Source: M3007 sp046160625 (GTDB lineage: Bacteria > Bacteroidota > Bacteroidia > Chitinophagales > Saprospiraceae). From it: a DNA stretch of 64,000 nucleotides. Location of the stretch: positions 1 to 64,000 of the forward strand of contig JBJXGZ010000032.1 in the NCBI GenBank assembly GCA_046160625.1, given 5' to 3'. The position numbers and the translations under genes were made by a program. The notes below the pieces were generated by a model. That model had not been told where the DNA came from and ran no database searches. It saw only the letters and a program-made list of their open reading frames with translations. The first letter of the stretch is position 1. The number at the start of each line of letters is the position of its first letter. Shown here one piece after another: positions 41,994 to 50,491 of this stretch.

Positions 41994-42701
41994 ATGAAAA
42001 AAATCACCATCATATCCGGCGCATCCCGAGGCATAGGCCGGGCAATCTCGCTTCGCCTGGCACACGAAGGCCATTTTGTGGTGGTGCTGGCACGCAATGC
42101 CGAGGAAATCGGCGAACTGGAACACGAAATTGACGAGGCGGGCGGCAAAGCCCTCTCTTTTGTTTGTGATATTTCCGATGAGCAACAGGTAAATAATGCC
42201 GTGGCGGATGTGATCCGCGATTTTCAACGTATTGATTGTGTGGTAAATAACGCGGGCATCGGTGTTTTTAAACCCACCGAAGAGATCACTTCCGACGATT
42301 GGGAGCGTGTGATGGACGTAAATGTAAAAGGTTCGTTTTTGCTGACACGTGCCGTTTTGCCACACATGAAAGCCGCCGGGAAAGGGCACATCCTTGCCAT
42401 TGCATCAGATGTTTCAAAGCGCACTTTTGCAACAGGAAGCCTTTACACCGCGAGCAAATACGCCCAACACGCTTTCTTTGAGAGCCTGCGTCGGGAAGTT
42501 CGTTCTTTAGGCATTAAAGTGAGTGTGGTGTATCCCGGATTGGTAGATACCTACTTCCATCAAAAGGAACAAGGCGAGCCGCAACAAGCTCAGTTTCTTC
42601 ATGCAGACGATATTGCAGGAGCGGTTTCTTACATTCTGAATACCCCTCCTCACGTACTCATTGACGAATTAATGATCCATCCTATGAGCCAGGAATGGTG
42701 A
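41994..42701 (+). CDS. short-chain dehydrogenase/reductase
   Basis: A 235-residue classical SDR: cofactor motif ISGASRGIGRAISL near the N-terminus, NNAGIGVF, catalytic Ser in IASDVS and YTASKYAQHAF with the YxxxK pair. An NADP(H) preference is suggested by RNAEEI after strand two. The substrate is unknown; the group contains 3-ketoacyl reductases and sepiapterin-reductase-like enzymes. The ATG at 41994 is preferred; the longer frame overlaps the upstream gene. Confidence 0.85.
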   Translation: MKKITIISGASRGIGRAISLRLAHEGHFVVVLARNAEEIGELEHEIDEAGGKALSFVCDISDEQQVNNAVADVIRDFQRIDCVVNNAGIGVFKPTEEITSDDWERVMDVNVKGSFLLTRAVLPHMKAAGKGHILAIASDVSKRTFATGSLYTASKYAQHAFFESLRREVRSLGIKVSVVYPGLVDTYFHQKEQGEPQQAQFLHADDIAGAVSYILNTPPHVLIDELMIHPMSQEW

Positions 42702-42704
42702 ACA

Positions 42705-42797
42705 GTTTGCAGTAGCAGTCGGCAGTGGCAGTTGGCAGCGTGCCCACTGCTACTGCCCACTGCTACTGCAAACTGCCACTGCAAACTGCCACCACAC
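42705..42797. repeat. imperfect inverted repeat of GCAGTGGCAGT words
   Basis: Words TTTGCAGTAGCAGT / GGCAGTGGCAGTTGGCAG face CACTGCTACTGCCCACTGCTACTGCAAACTGCC across a few bases, giving a large hairpin between the SDR and the histidine kinase genes. Its word also occurs as the L-rich signal-peptide coding sequence at 56455-56499. Confidence 0.75.
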
Positions 42798-43760
42798 ATG
42801 AAGCGACTTCCCATTACTACCCTCTCCCATTTCGTCATTGGCTACATGATACTGGCCTTTGGGTGGTGGTCGTTTCACCTTTGGAGACAAAACGAACGCT
42901 TGTTTGAACGCGAAAAGAAGATTGTGGCATTGCAGTATCCGCAAACAAATATGGAGGCCGCAACAGAATTTCAAATTGCCGAAAGAGCCTGGCAAAGCGG
43001 TCGGAGGATGGTAATAGCGGAAGGGCTTTTTTTTACTGTCTGTCTGGTCTGGGGGCTGTGGGTAATTCGGCGCAGCGCAGCGCGGGAAATTTCACTGACA
43101 CGTCAACGGCGTAATTTTTTGCTGAGCATTACCCACGAACTAAAATCTCCAATCGCCTCCTTGCGGCTTGTGCTCGAAACCGTTATCAAGCGCAATCTCA
43201 CGCCGGAACAACGCACACCACTCCTCAATAACGGACTCAAAGATGCCGACCGACTTCAAGACCTGGTAGAAAGCCTGTTACTCGCTGCTCGTCTGGAGGA
43301 TAACTGGCGCCCATTGCAAGAGCCCGTGCCTTTTGATCAACTTGTAAAGGAAATAGTTGAAAGTCTCCGAGTGCGGTTCCCGGAGGCTGATTTCAAGTTG
43401 AAAATCCCCCCTGAGCTCCCGCCCGTTCAGGCCGACAAAATGGGCCTCTCTGCCATTGTGCGAAACCTCCTGGAAAATGCCTTAAAATATTCGCCCGAAG
43501 GAAGCCCCATCGAACTTTCTGCGGAAGTCAAAGGCGGCAAATTCCGCTTCCATGTAGCTGACCAAGGCCAGGGAATTCCCGATTTGGAAAAGAAATCGGT
43601 ATTCGAAAAATTCTATCGGATGGGCAATGAAGAAACGCGGCACAGCACAGGTACCGGGCTAGGGTTGTACATTGTAAATCAAGTGCTTAAAGCTCACGGC
43701 GGCAATATTAGCATTGAAGACAATTTGCCAAAGGGGACGGTTTTTATCGTTGAAATTTAG
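42798..43760 (+). CDS. sensor histidine kinase
   Basis: A 320-residue HisKA/HATPase_c kinase: two membrane segments (about 8-27 and 72-90) enclosing a short periplasmic part of about 45 residues, phosphoacceptor in LLSITHELKSPIASLRLV (H113), N-box VRNLLENALKYS, G1 in DQGQGIPDLE, F-box FEKFYRMG and G2 GTGLGLYIV. The small sensor region suggests a membrane-proximal signal. No response regulator gene is adjacent, so it is an orphan. The ORF frame extends into the upstream repeat; I start at 42798. Confidence 0.88.
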   Translation: MKRLPITTLSHFVIGYMILAFGWWSFHLWRQNERLFEREKKIVALQYPQTNMEAATEFQIAERAWQSGRRMVIAEGLFFTVCLVWGLWVIRRSAAREISLTRQRRNFLLSITHELKSPIASLRLVLETVIKRNLTPEQRTPLLNNGLKDADRLQDLVESLLLAARLEDNWRPLQEPVPFDQLVKEIVESLRVRFPEADFKLKIPPELPPVQADKMGLSAIVRNLLENALKYSPEGSPIELSAEVKGGKFRFHVADQGQGIPDLEKKSVFEKFYRMGNEETRHSTGTGLGLYIVNQVLKAHGGNISIEDNLPKGTVFIVEI

Positions 43761-43790
43761 TGATAGTCTCACTTTGAAGTGAGACTATCA
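43761..43790. terminator. 14-bp perfect hairpin
   Basis: Arms TGATAGTCTCACTT / AAGTGAGACTATCA, 2-nt loop, directly after the histidine kinase stop. Probably its terminator; the T-rich tail is weak (CTCTTTCTCT). Confidence 0.55.
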
Positions 43791-43808
43791 CTCTTTCTCT
43801 TCTCTATT

Positions 43809-44663
43809 ATGACTGTTAGTCTTGCCCGTAATTCCCTTGTCGAACAACTCATGCCGCGCTATGGCGAAGGGGAGGCCAAGGCTATTGCAAGAATTGTTTT
43901 TGAAGATGCTTTTGATCATGGGCGGGCATTCGGAGAGGTTCGATTTGCAGAAATTCTCCAGCGGCTTTTGGCGGGTGAGCCGGTGCAATATGTGTTGGGA
44001 GAGGCCGATTTTTTTGGACTGAAATTCACCGTCAGTCCGGACGTGTTGATTCCCCGGCAAGAGACAGAAGAACTAGTGGCTTGGGTTCTGGAACATTTAA
44101 AAACCTTTTCTCCTGTTCATGCGCCCCGTTTGCTTGATATCGGACTTGGGAGCGGCTGCATCGGCATCACCTTGAAAAAGAAAATGCCCGGCCTGGAATT
44201 GTTTGGCTTGGAAAAAAGCCCTTCCGCACTCGCCATTGCCACAGAAAATGCCAAACGAATCCTCAATATCCCAATATCTCAATATCCCAATTTCCAATTC
44301 CTCCATGGTGACATTCTGAACCGCTCCGAATGGGCTTTGTTCCCTCAACTTGATGTTGTCGTAAGCAACCCACCCTATATCCCACATTCTGAAAAACACC
44401 TTGTTCCAGAACACGTTATGGCACACGAACCCGCGTTGGCATTGTTTGTGGACGACCCTGATCCCTTGCTTTTCTACCGCGCCATTGCTGATTTTTCGTT
44501 GGGAAAATTGCGCCCTGATGGGGTGTTGTTTTTTGAATGCAATGAGTTCAACGCCGCTGAAGTAGCAGATATGTTGCGGGAAAAAGGCTTTTCAAAAGTG
44601 GAATTGCGAAAAGATTTATCGGGCGCAGAACGAATGGTAAAAGGTCTGCTCCAAAGCGATTAA
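43809..44663 (+). CDS. prmC: peptide chain release factor N5-glutamine methyltransferase
   Basis: SAM-dependent methyltransferase modifying the GGQ glutamine of release factors. Of 284 residues, the N-terminal helical domain (1-80) is followed by VLIPRQETEELV, motif I LLDIGLGSGCIGI, and the diagnostic NPPYIP motif in VVVSNPPYIPHSEK. Start taken at the ATG at 43809; a GTG at 43779 would lengthen the protein into the upstream hairpin. Housekeeping gene without obvious partner here. Confidence 0.9.
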   Translation: MTVSLARNSLVEQLMPRYGEGEAKAIARIVFEDAFDHGRAFGEVRFAEILQRLLAGEPVQYVLGEADFFGLKFTVSPDVLIPRQETEELVAWVLEHLKTFSPVHAPRLLDIGLGSGCIGITLKKKMPGLELFGLEKSPSALAIATENAKRILNIPISQYPNFQFLHGDILNRSEWALFPQLDVVVSNPPYIPHSEKHLVPEHVMAHEPALALFVDDPDPLLFYRAIADFSLGKLRPDGVLFFECNEFNAAEVADMLREKGFSKVELRKDLSGAERMVKGLLQSD

Positions 44664-44815
44664 CCGGGGGCCTCAAAGTCCCTCCGTCAATAAGCCCTGA
44701 ACCAAATCGAAGTGAAGCAAAGTTTGAATTGGGCGGATGCTATTGCAACGACCCTGATTTCCGGCAAGCGCTCGAAAAAACCATTCAAATCGTTTTTCAA
44801 AAAACTAACCCATGA
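44664..44815 (+). pseudogene. possible 3' gene remnant overlapping the next start
   Basis: A frame without start codon stays open from inside prmC to a TGA at 44813-44815, whose ATGA overlaps the next gene's ATG. Its end reads KFELGGCYCNDPDFRQALEKTIQIVF, with normal protein composition. It may be the tail of a decayed gene; coincidence cannot be excluded. Confidence 0.25.
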
Positions 44816-45174
44816 GATACCTCCTCGGCCCTGAACTATTCTGGCTGCTGCTCTACTTCGCCGCCATCATGGTCGGCAAAATGAACACCCCGCCAAACAA
44901 AGCCGTAGACGATTTCATTGAATCGTGCTGGTTTTACATTCCGGCGGTGTCGGTGCTGGTTTTTGGGCTGTGGTGGATCCCGTCTGTTGAAAAAAACTGG
45001 CTCTTGCTGCGGGTTTGGATGGTCGGGCTGATCGGTGGGCACTTTGTCATCGAAAAAGCATTTTCGGCTTACAGCAACCCCGGCCCTGGAAGTGGGATGG
45101 GCTATTTGGTTGCATTGATGCTCGAGTTCTTAGTGCTGGTAGTTGGAAGTGTTTTTGTCAAAATCAAGTTTTAA
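44812..45174 (+). CDS. hypothetical membrane protein
   Basis: A 120-residue protein with four hydrophobic segments (about 6-22, 37-56, 66-84, 97-118) separated by short loops such as KMNTPPNKAVDDFIESC. No recognised family. The start codon overlaps the TGA of an upstream open frame. It is followed at once by the AraC regulator's promoter region. Confidence 0.65.
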   Translation: MRYLLGPELFWLLLYFAAIMVGKMNTPPNKAVDDFIESCWFYIPAVSVLVFGLWWIPSVEKNWLLLRVWMVGLIGGHFVIEKAFSAYSNPGPGSGMGYLVALMLEFLVLVVGSVFVKIKF

Positions 45175-45240
45175 GCAGGTTTGAACAGAAAATGAGCAGG
45201 TTTTGAACTTGCAAATGGACAATTGACAGCGGCATTTTTG
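45173..45240 (+). promoter_or_regulatory. shared-architecture promoter A (AraC gene)
   Basis: Contains TTGAACA (45181-45187), N5, TGAGCA at 45193, GTTTTG, ten bases, TGG at 45216 and CATTTTTG ending at 45240, which is 23 bp before the AraC ATG. TGAGCA-to-TTTG distance is 47, identical to promoters B and C. An AAGCAGGTTTGAAC word upstream repeats the GAGCAGGTTTTGAAC word. Confidence 0.6.
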
Positions 45241-45262
45241 TGCCAACAAAAATGACTTCGAC

Positions 45263-46177
45263 ATGAACACTCGTTTCCTCGAGCCCGAAACCACGCTCCA
45301 ATCCGAAGACCTGCATGTTCTCCACCGTCAGATTGAATTATCTGACAACGCCCGTTTGATACTGACGACGGGCTATAGCGCAAAACCAGAATTGCTGACA
45401 CACATCGTTCCCCAGTTGGGCGGCGCGACGGTGGGTTTCAATTTTTGTGTGCGCGGCTCGGCCAATTTTTTTAACAAGGGGAAATATTCTCCGGCCCGGT
45501 CCGACGAGCAGTTTGTTAACCACATCCTCTTCCCCCGTGCCGAAACGAGTTGTCACTTGGAAGTGGAGGGACAGTTTGCCCATATCATGTACTGCATTGG
45601 CAAAGACCGTTATTTCAATCTGCTAGATTCCTACGCCGATCTGCAGCCCAAGGGTTTCCTCCGTGCCGCTGAAATGCCGGGCTACTGCTTTTTTAACAAA
45701 AATCAATGGACTCCGGCGTTCCGTCACGTTACGAACCAACTGCTCCAAAACCAAATGACTGGCTTGAGTGGGAAATTGTTTTTTGAGAGCAAAATGCTGG
45801 AAATCACCGCACTACTCATGGAGGCGTATCGTGAAAAGCCAATTGAATTTAATAAACCCGACCGGCACGAACGCGACAAGATGCAGCACGTCCGCGAACT
45901 GCTGGAACAAAACCTAAGCGATCCTCCAAGCCTCGCCCGGCTGGCGCGTTTGGCGGGTACCAACGAGTTTGCACTTAAAAAGAATTTCAAGGAAATCTTC
46001 GGTGTGCCGGTGTTCAAATTCCTGCAGCAACTTCGGCTCGACAAAGCCCACCAACTTTTTAACAGCACCGATATGCAAGTCGGTGAAGTTGCAATGGAAG
46101 TTGGTTACGACAGCGTTTCGGCTTTCTCGCGGGCCTTCAAAGATCGGTTTGGCGTACAACCTCAATTAGTTCGGTAA
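45263..46177 (+). CDS. AraC family transcriptional regulator
   Basis: A 304-residue regulator. C-terminal double helix-turn-helix (about 205-304): LARLARLAGTNEFALKKNFKEIFG and VGEVAMEVGYDSVSAFSRAFKDRFG. The N-terminal 190 residues form an uncharacterised sensor domain with GFNFCVRGSANFFNKG-type strands, resembling PchR-like regulators. Its promoter shows TGAACA/TGAGCA words, so it may be autoregulated. A 21-bp direct repeat just downstream is a candidate operator for the next genes. Confidence 0.88.
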   Translation: MNTRFLEPETTLQSEDLHVLHRQIELSDNARLILTTGYSAKPELLTHIVPQLGGATVGFNFCVRGSANFFNKGKYSPARSDEQFVNHILFPRAETSCHLEVEGQFAHIMYCIGKDRYFNLLDSYADLQPKGFLRAAEMPGYCFFNKNQWTPAFRHVTNQLLQNQMTGLSGKLFFESKMLEITALLMEAYREKPIEFNKPDRHERDKMQHVRELLEQNLSDPPSLARLARLAGTNEFALKKNFKEIFGVPVFKFLQQLRLDKAHQLFNSTDMQVGEVAMEVGYDSVSAFSRAFKDRFGVQPQLVR

Positions 46178-46180
46178 ATT

Positions 46181-46247
46181 GCTCCGTTTCAGGCAAGTCG
46201 CGCTCCGTTTGGGGCAAACAGAACGCATGATTGGCCCTGCACTTTTG
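46181..46247 (+). promoter_or_regulatory. 21-bp-spaced direct repeat and promoter-like element
   Basis: GCTCCGTTT plus GGCAA at 46181 and again at 46202, exactly 21 bp apart (two helical turns), as expected for tandem AraC half-sites. A CACTTTTG -7-like element ends at 46247. The region sits between the AraC gene and the DUF1569 gene. Confidence 0.45.
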
Positions 46248-46361
46248 CTACATCAAACAGCAATTGTTCACCAACAACTTTGACATCATGCTAACTGTAA
46301 AAATCATTTTCCACTCCTTTGAGAACGCCTCAATTCTAAACCTTCAAAATAACTGCTGCCA

Positions 46362-46811
46362 ATGAAAAACTTGCTAAATTACGCCGATCGCGAGGCAATC
46401 CTTGCTCGCTTGCAATCCCTCAGCCAAAAGAACCGCCGCCAATGGGGCAACCTGACCATTCAAGAAATTTTGCCTCACTTGACCGATCCACTCCGCGCTG
46501 CGATGGGAGAAAAAAACTGTTCCCCGCAGAAATCACCGCTGTACAACAGCGTGCTTGGCAAGGCCATGCGCAACTTTGTCCCTTGGCCAAAAGCCGCTCC
46601 GACCGACCCTGGGTTCCTCCCCGGAACAGGAATGACTGCGCCCACGGATTTTGAGCACGACAAGCAAACCTTGCTGTTGACCATTCACCGCTTCGCAAAT
46701 TTTGACCGTTCGGTAGCCGAACATTCCGTTTTTGGCAAGATGGATCATCGGGCTTGGGGGCGGCTGATGTGGCGACACCTCGACCACCACCTCCGGCAAT
46801 TCACTGCCTAA
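46362..46811 (+). CDS. DUF1569 protein (DinB-like fold)
   Basis: A 149-residue protein with the DUF1569 hallmarks: RRQWGNLTIQEILPHLTDPLRAAMG near the N-terminus and the C-terminal HRAWGRLMWRHLDHHLRQF. Conserved histidines of the DinB-like four-helix bundle suggest a metal site; related proteins include thiol-S-transferases, but no substrate is known. A 25-codon ORF at 46288-46365 (MLTVKIIFHSF) ends over this start codon (ATGA) and could couple translation. It precedes a SnoaL-like lipoprotein by 39 bp. Confidence 0.8.
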   Translation: MKNLLNYADREAILARLQSLSQKNRRQWGNLTIQEILPHLTDPLRAAMGEKNCSPQKSPLYNSVLGKAMRNFVPWPKAAPTDPGFLPGTGMTAPTDFEHDKQTLLLTIHRFANFDRSVAEHSVFGKMDHRAWGRLMWRHLDHHLRQFTA

Positions 46812-46850
46812 CTCAAATTTCTATTTTTCACTACTAAACTTCTTTCAAAC

Positions 46851-47354
46851 ATGAAAAACGCAACTGTTTTTCTGGGTTCTCTATGTCTTTTTTTGAGCTT
46901 TACCGCTTGCAACCCAGAATCCCCAAAACCAAGTGCTACCGAAAACTCCACGATCAGCAAGAATATCCACAAGCTGTTCAGCGAGAACAAATTCGATGAG
47001 GTTATGGCACTTGCTGCCGACAATATCCAGGTCGTAAACTATGCCACCGGGCAGACCTTCAACGGCAAAGAGTCATTTCGTGATTTTATCATGGGGTTTA
47101 AAACAGCCTTCCCCAATCTTGTCATAAAGCACACGAATGTTTTTGAAAGTGGCGATCAGGTGACACTCGAGTTTGAGGCCGAAGGAACACACACAGGACC
47201 TTTGGTCGGGCCGGCAGGTACCATTCCCCCAACTGGCAAGATGGTCAAACTTACTGTCTGCGAAATCCATCGAATCGAAAACGGCAAGGTCGCCTCCATC
47301 CGCAACTATCAAGATTCTGGGTCGCTGATGCGTCAATTGGGATTGATGAACTAA
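46851..47354 (+). CDS. SnoaL-like ester cyclase lipoprotein
   Basis: A 167-residue protein with a lipoprotein signal (LSFTACN, Cys at about 20) and one NTF2/SnoaL domain: HKLFSENKFDEVMALAADNIQ, FKTAFPNLVIKH, GTHTGPLVGP and GTIPPTGK, the ester-cyclase signature. The conserved C-terminal NYQDSGSLMRQLGL is shared with the truncated paralog at 60334. Anchored in the envelope, it may bind or convert a small hydrophobic molecule. Followed by a strong terminator. Confidence 0.83.
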   Translation: MKNATVFLGSLCLFLSFTACNPESPKPSATENSTISKNIHKLFSENKFDEVMALAADNIQVVNYATGQTFNGKESFRDFIMGFKTAFPNLVIKHTNVFESGDQVTLEFEAEGTHTGPLVGPAGTIPPTGKMVKLTVCEIHRIENGKVASIRNYQDSGSLMRQLGLMN

Positions 47355-47382
47355 TTAGCCAGAAAAATTGGCTTCAATCCTA

Positions 47383-47420
47383 CAGGCCGCGCTCTAAACT
47401 GGGCGCGGCCTGCATTTTTT
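47383..47420 (+). terminator. rho-independent terminator
   Basis: Perfect 10-bp arms CAGGCCGCGC / GCGCGGCCTG, 10-nt loop, followed by CATTTTTT. Ends the DUF1569/SnoaL unit. Confidence 0.85.
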
Positions 47421-47488
47421 GAACAACCCTGAACAAAAAATGAGCAGGTTTTGGACTGGTGCTTGGGCAGGACTCCATCGGACTTTTG
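47419..47488 (+). promoter_or_regulatory. shared-architecture promoter B (response regulator gene)
   Basis: TTGAACA, N4, TGAACA, N5, TGAGCA at 47441, GTTTTG, ten bases, TGG at 47464 and GACTTTTG ending at 47488, 25 bp before the ATG. Distances 47 (TGAGCA to the G of TTTG) and 24 (TGG to G) equal those of promoters A and C. Direct repeats at 10-11 bp steps lie on one face of the helix. Confidence 0.65.
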
Positions 47489-47512
47489 TCCCATCAAATC
47501 AAACCTGTCCCT

Positions 47513-48136
47513 ATGATTCGCACTTTTATTATTGACGACCATCCGATGGTCCTGGCCGGCATCAAATCCCTTTTGGCAGATTCTTCCGTTGTCGAAATTG
47601 CCGGCACTGCCACCGACGGCTATATTGCCCTCGAAGCCTTGAAATATTCTGATGCAGAGGTTGCACTTACTGATATTAACCTCGGCGACCTCAACGGCAT
47701 CGAACTTTGCGGTATGTTGAAAAAAGTAAAGCCCGGGCTGAAAATCCTGGGACTCAGTACTTTCAAAGAGCGTAGCTACATCACCCGGATGCTTGAAGCA
47801 GGCGCATCTGGCTACCTGCTCAAAAACGCCACGAAAGAAGAATTGGAGGAGGGCATCACCGCCGCCTGGCGTGGCAGGATGTTCATGAGCGCCGAAGTGT
47901 CGGAAGTAATTACTTCGCCCGTGGCCAAATCCTCGCCTTTGCCCATGCTTACCGCACGTGAAAAGGAGGTGCTTGTTCACATTTCCGAAGGCATGACCAA
48001 CCAGGAAATTGCCTCCAAACTTTTCGTCAGCCCGCTCACCGTGGATAGCCACCGCAAAAACCTGCTAGCCAAATTCGGGGTGAAAAACACGGCCCAAATG
48101 GTGAAGGTGGCGTTGGAGCATAGACTTCTGAGTTAA
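47513..48136 (+). CDS. NarL/LuxR-type response regulator
   Basis: A 207-residue two-domain regulator. Receiver domain with FIIDDHPMVLAGI acidic pocket and phosphoacceptor Asp54 in ALTDINLGDLNG, then a C-terminal LuxR helix-turn-helix (LTAREKEVLVHISEGMTNQEIASKLF, LTVDSHRKNLLAKFG). Its natural partners are HisKA_3 kinases; one such TPR-kinase is encoded at 54534-56501. The ATG at 47513 is chosen; the extended frame covers the promoter. Confidence 0.9.
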   Translation: MIRTFIIDDHPMVLAGIKSLLADSSVVEIAGTATDGYIALEALKYSDAEVALTDINLGDLNGIELCGMLKKVKPGLKILGLSTFKERSYITRMLEAGASGYLLKNATKEELEEGITAAWRGRMFMSAEVSEVITSPVAKSSPLPMLTAREKEVLVHISEGMTNQEIASKLFVSPLTVDSHRKNLLAKFGVKNTAQMVKVALEHRLLS

Positions 48137-48248
48137 ACCGCAAAACCGCAAAATTGAAAATGTAAAACCGTAAAATTAAGATGTCAAGAGACCTGCTGCT
48201 TGGTTTGATTTTGCGGTTTTCCTGTTTTCAATTTTGCGGTTTTCCTGT
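48137..48248. repeat. inverted repeat of ACCGCAAAA words
   Basis: AAACCGCAAAACCGCAAAATTGAAAA faces TTTTCAATTTTGCGGTTTTCC, with a second GATTTTGCGGTTTTCCTG copy on the right. Lies between two convergent genes and can end both transcripts. Confidence 0.7.
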
Positions 48249-48806
48249 TTAATTATTTTTCAATGCATAGTCTGTCGGCAGCCCGTCCAGGCTTTTCAAA
48301 TTCTTTTCCTGAATGTAGCTACTCAGTCCTGCCTCCCCTTTTCGCTCCGCCCAATCGAATAAGATCTGTCGCTCTCCCGAATATTCATACAAGGGAACAC
48401 CATACCCGCAGGAAGTGCCGACCAGATCAATATCAGCTACAATGATTTGGCGAGTGCTGGGGAAAATCGTGAAATGTTGTGCGTATTCCTCCCAGTGCTC
48501 CGTACCAGGCAGCACAGTGAATCCCTTCCCATAAAGACGCAGGATATTAGGCGGGCCTTGAAAGGCGCAAAACATAAAAGTGATGCGCCCATTTTCAAGG
48601 GTATGTGCCGAGGTCTCGTTGCCGCTGCCGATAAAATCCATGTAAGCGACCTTTTTTTTGGACAAAACCAGAAAAGTATCTAATCCTTTTGGAGAAATAT
48701 TGATGTGGCCGCTGGCATCTAACGGGGCTGTGCAAACAAAAAACAAGTGTTGCTTTTTTATGAATTCCTGATGGGCAGGGAGGATGCATTCGTGAAATTT
48801 TCCCAT
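48249..48806 (-). CDS. pyridoxamine 5'-phosphate oxidase-like protein
   Basis: A 185-residue split-barrel flavin-binding protein: FFVCTAPLDASGHINISPKGLDTFLV, YMDFIGSGNETSAHTLENGRITFMFCAF and LRLYGKG strands are the PPOX-family hallmarks. The cofactor is FMN or F420 in relatives; the true reaction is unknown and it is not expected to be the pyridoxine enzyme itself. It stands alone on the minus strand. Confidence 0.8.
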   Translation of the reverse strand: MGKFHECILPAHQEFIKKQHLFFVCTAPLDASGHINISPKGLDTFLVLSKKKVAYMDFIGSGNETSAHTLENGRITFMFCAFQGPPNILRLYGKGFTVLPGTEHWEEYAQHFTIFPSTRQIIVADIDLVGTSCGYGVPLYEYSGERQILFDWAERKGEAGLSSYIQEKNLKSLDGLPTDYALKNN

Positions 48807-48848
48807 GGCGATTATTTAAGATTGGTAACTACTTGGCCGCAGATTATT

Positions 48849-48933
48849 TTTTGCCACTAATTGCACTAATTTTCACGAAATCACCTTGGTTAATTATGCA
48901 AATTCGTGAAAATTAGTGCAATTAGTGGCAAAA
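48849..48933. repeat. 31-bp perfect inverted repeat
   Basis: Perfect arms 48849-48879 and 48903-48933 built from TTTTGCCACTAATTGCAC and TAATTTTCACGAA, 23-nt loop. Between the PPOX gene start and the MocR gene stop. The CACTAATTGCAC / CACGAA words recall AT-rich repeats seen also at 40567-40600. Confidence 0.85.
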
Positions 48934-48954
48934 GGAAATGTGCCTAGGCAGTTA

Positions 48955-50430
48955 TTAAGCTTTGCGCATTACTTTTTTTAAAACACTCATCCCCCGCTCG
49001 ATTTCTTCCTCATTGACGGCCGCAAAGCCCAGGCGCGTGGCGTTGAGTTTAGGGCCGTAATGCTGGCCGTCCGAAATCCAGAGCCCGTTTTCACGGCTTT
49101 TTCGGGCCACTTCGGGAAGGGAGATTGCAGGGTCAAATCGAGCCCATACTGCCAGGCCTCCGGTAGGTTTGGAAAAATCGATTTCGTCTCCTAACTCCAT
49201 TTTCAGCATTTCACAAAACAGATCGCGACGGCGGTGGTAGATTTTTTGTGCCTTTTTCAAATGGCGGCGCATTTCGCCGTCCCGGAACAGCACTGCTACG
49301 GCTGCCTCCAAAAGGTTGTCGCCCTGCCGGTCAATGATGCGCCGCAGGTTGGCCATCGCTTCTATTACCTCTGCCGGAGCGACCACATAACCCACGCGTA
49401 AGGCTGGGGAAAACACTTTGCTCAAAGAACCGACATAGACCACATTCCGATTAGAATCTGCTGCCGCGAGGGGCAAGATCGGGTTGCTGTTGTAGTGGAA
49501 ATCGTAATCGTAATCGTCTTCAAGAATGCAAAAGCCGTGTGTTTTTGCCAACTGTAACAAGCGAAGTCTACGTTCGGCAGGCATGATAACAGTAGTCGGA
49601 TGCTGATGGTGGGGTGTGACATAAACCATCCGAACGGGCATTTTTTGGCAAAGTTGCTCGATGGCTTCCACGTCAATCCCATGGTCATCTACGGGAACAG
49701 TCATTAGTTTGGCACCACTTTGTTTGATGATCAGATTGCAGGAGGTGTACGAAACCTCGCCGACCACCACCACTTCGCCGGGCTGTACGATGCACTGCAC
49801 CGCGAGGTGTATGGCCATCATAGTTCCTCTGGTAATCAACACATTGTCAATAGTAATAGGCAATCCGCGGCTTTCACGGAGGTATTCGGTCATGGCTACC
49901 CGGAGGGAGGGTTCGCCGGTGGTTTCACCATAAAAGAGCAGATTTTTGCGAAAGCCCTGTCTGAGTGCAGTCCGATAAGCACGACTGAGGGCATCCCAGG
50001 GCGCGATCCTCACGTCAGGAAAGCCGTCGTTGAAAGCCAGTGCATTGGAACTTTTGACAAGGGGTAATTTTAACAAAGGATCCGCCTTGAAAGGAAAGCC
50101 TGCTTTGGGTTGTGTAGAAGAAGGCGCAGAAATAGTGCTTTTTTTGAAAGAAATGGGCCTGATATCTGGCAGTTTTTGGCTAACAAAAGTGCCACGAGAG
50201 TTTTGGGTTTCAAGCCAGCCTTGCGCGAGCAATTCCTCATAGGCAGCCACCACGGTTTTTCGGTGCAAACAAAGGGCTTCGGCCATACTGCGAGTGCCGG
50301 GCAACCGTGTTCCAGATGGGATGATGCCCCGCCGAATATTCTCCGTCAGCGCAGTGGCGATTTGCAGGAAAACAGGGGTTTTGGCCGTTTTATCTATGGA
50401 AACAAGCGCGGAAAAGCTGGGCAGTGGCAT
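48955..50430 (-). CDS. MocR/PdxR-type regulator (GntR wHTH + aminotransferase fold)
   Basis: A 491-residue fusion. Residues 1-85: GntR winged helix (ALTENIRRGIIPSGTRLPGTRSMAEALCLHRKTVVAAYEEL). Residues 110-490: class I aminotransferase domain with the PLP lysine in VVYVGSLSKVFSPALRVGY. MocR proteins sense PLP or amino compounds through this domain and regulate adjacent, often divergent, genes. Start at 50430 (MPLPSFSALV). A COQ4-like gene lies 61 bp upstream on the same strand; a divergent set starts at 51086 behind a candidate operator. Confidence 0.9.
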   Translation of the reverse strand: MPLPSFSALVSIDKTAKTPVFLQIATALTENIRRGIIPSGTRLPGTRSMAEALCLHRKTVVAAYEELLAQGWLETQNSRGTFVSQKLPDIRPISFKKSTISAPSSTQPKAGFPFKADPLLKLPLVKSSNALAFNDGFPDVRIAPWDALSRAYRTALRQGFRKNLLFYGETTGEPSLRVAMTEYLRESRGLPITIDNVLITRGTMMAIHLAVQCIVQPGEVVVVGEVSYTSCNLIIKQSGAKLMTVPVDDHGIDVEAIEQLCQKMPVRMVYVTPHHQHPTTVIMPAERRLRLLQLAKTHGFCILEDDYDYDFHYNSNPILPLAAADSNRNVVYVGSLSKVFSPALRVGYVVAPAEVIEAMANLRRIIDRQGDNLLEAAVAVLFRDGEMRRHLKKAQKIYHRRRDLFCEMLKMELGDEIDFSKPTGGLAVWARFDPAISLPEVARKSRENGLWISDGQHYGPKLNATRLGFAAVNEEEIERGMSVLKKVMRKA

Positions 50431-50491
50431 GTTTATGAAAATAGAATGCTGAACAGTGATTGAGATTGGGTTCAAATAGCCGGATTTAGTT

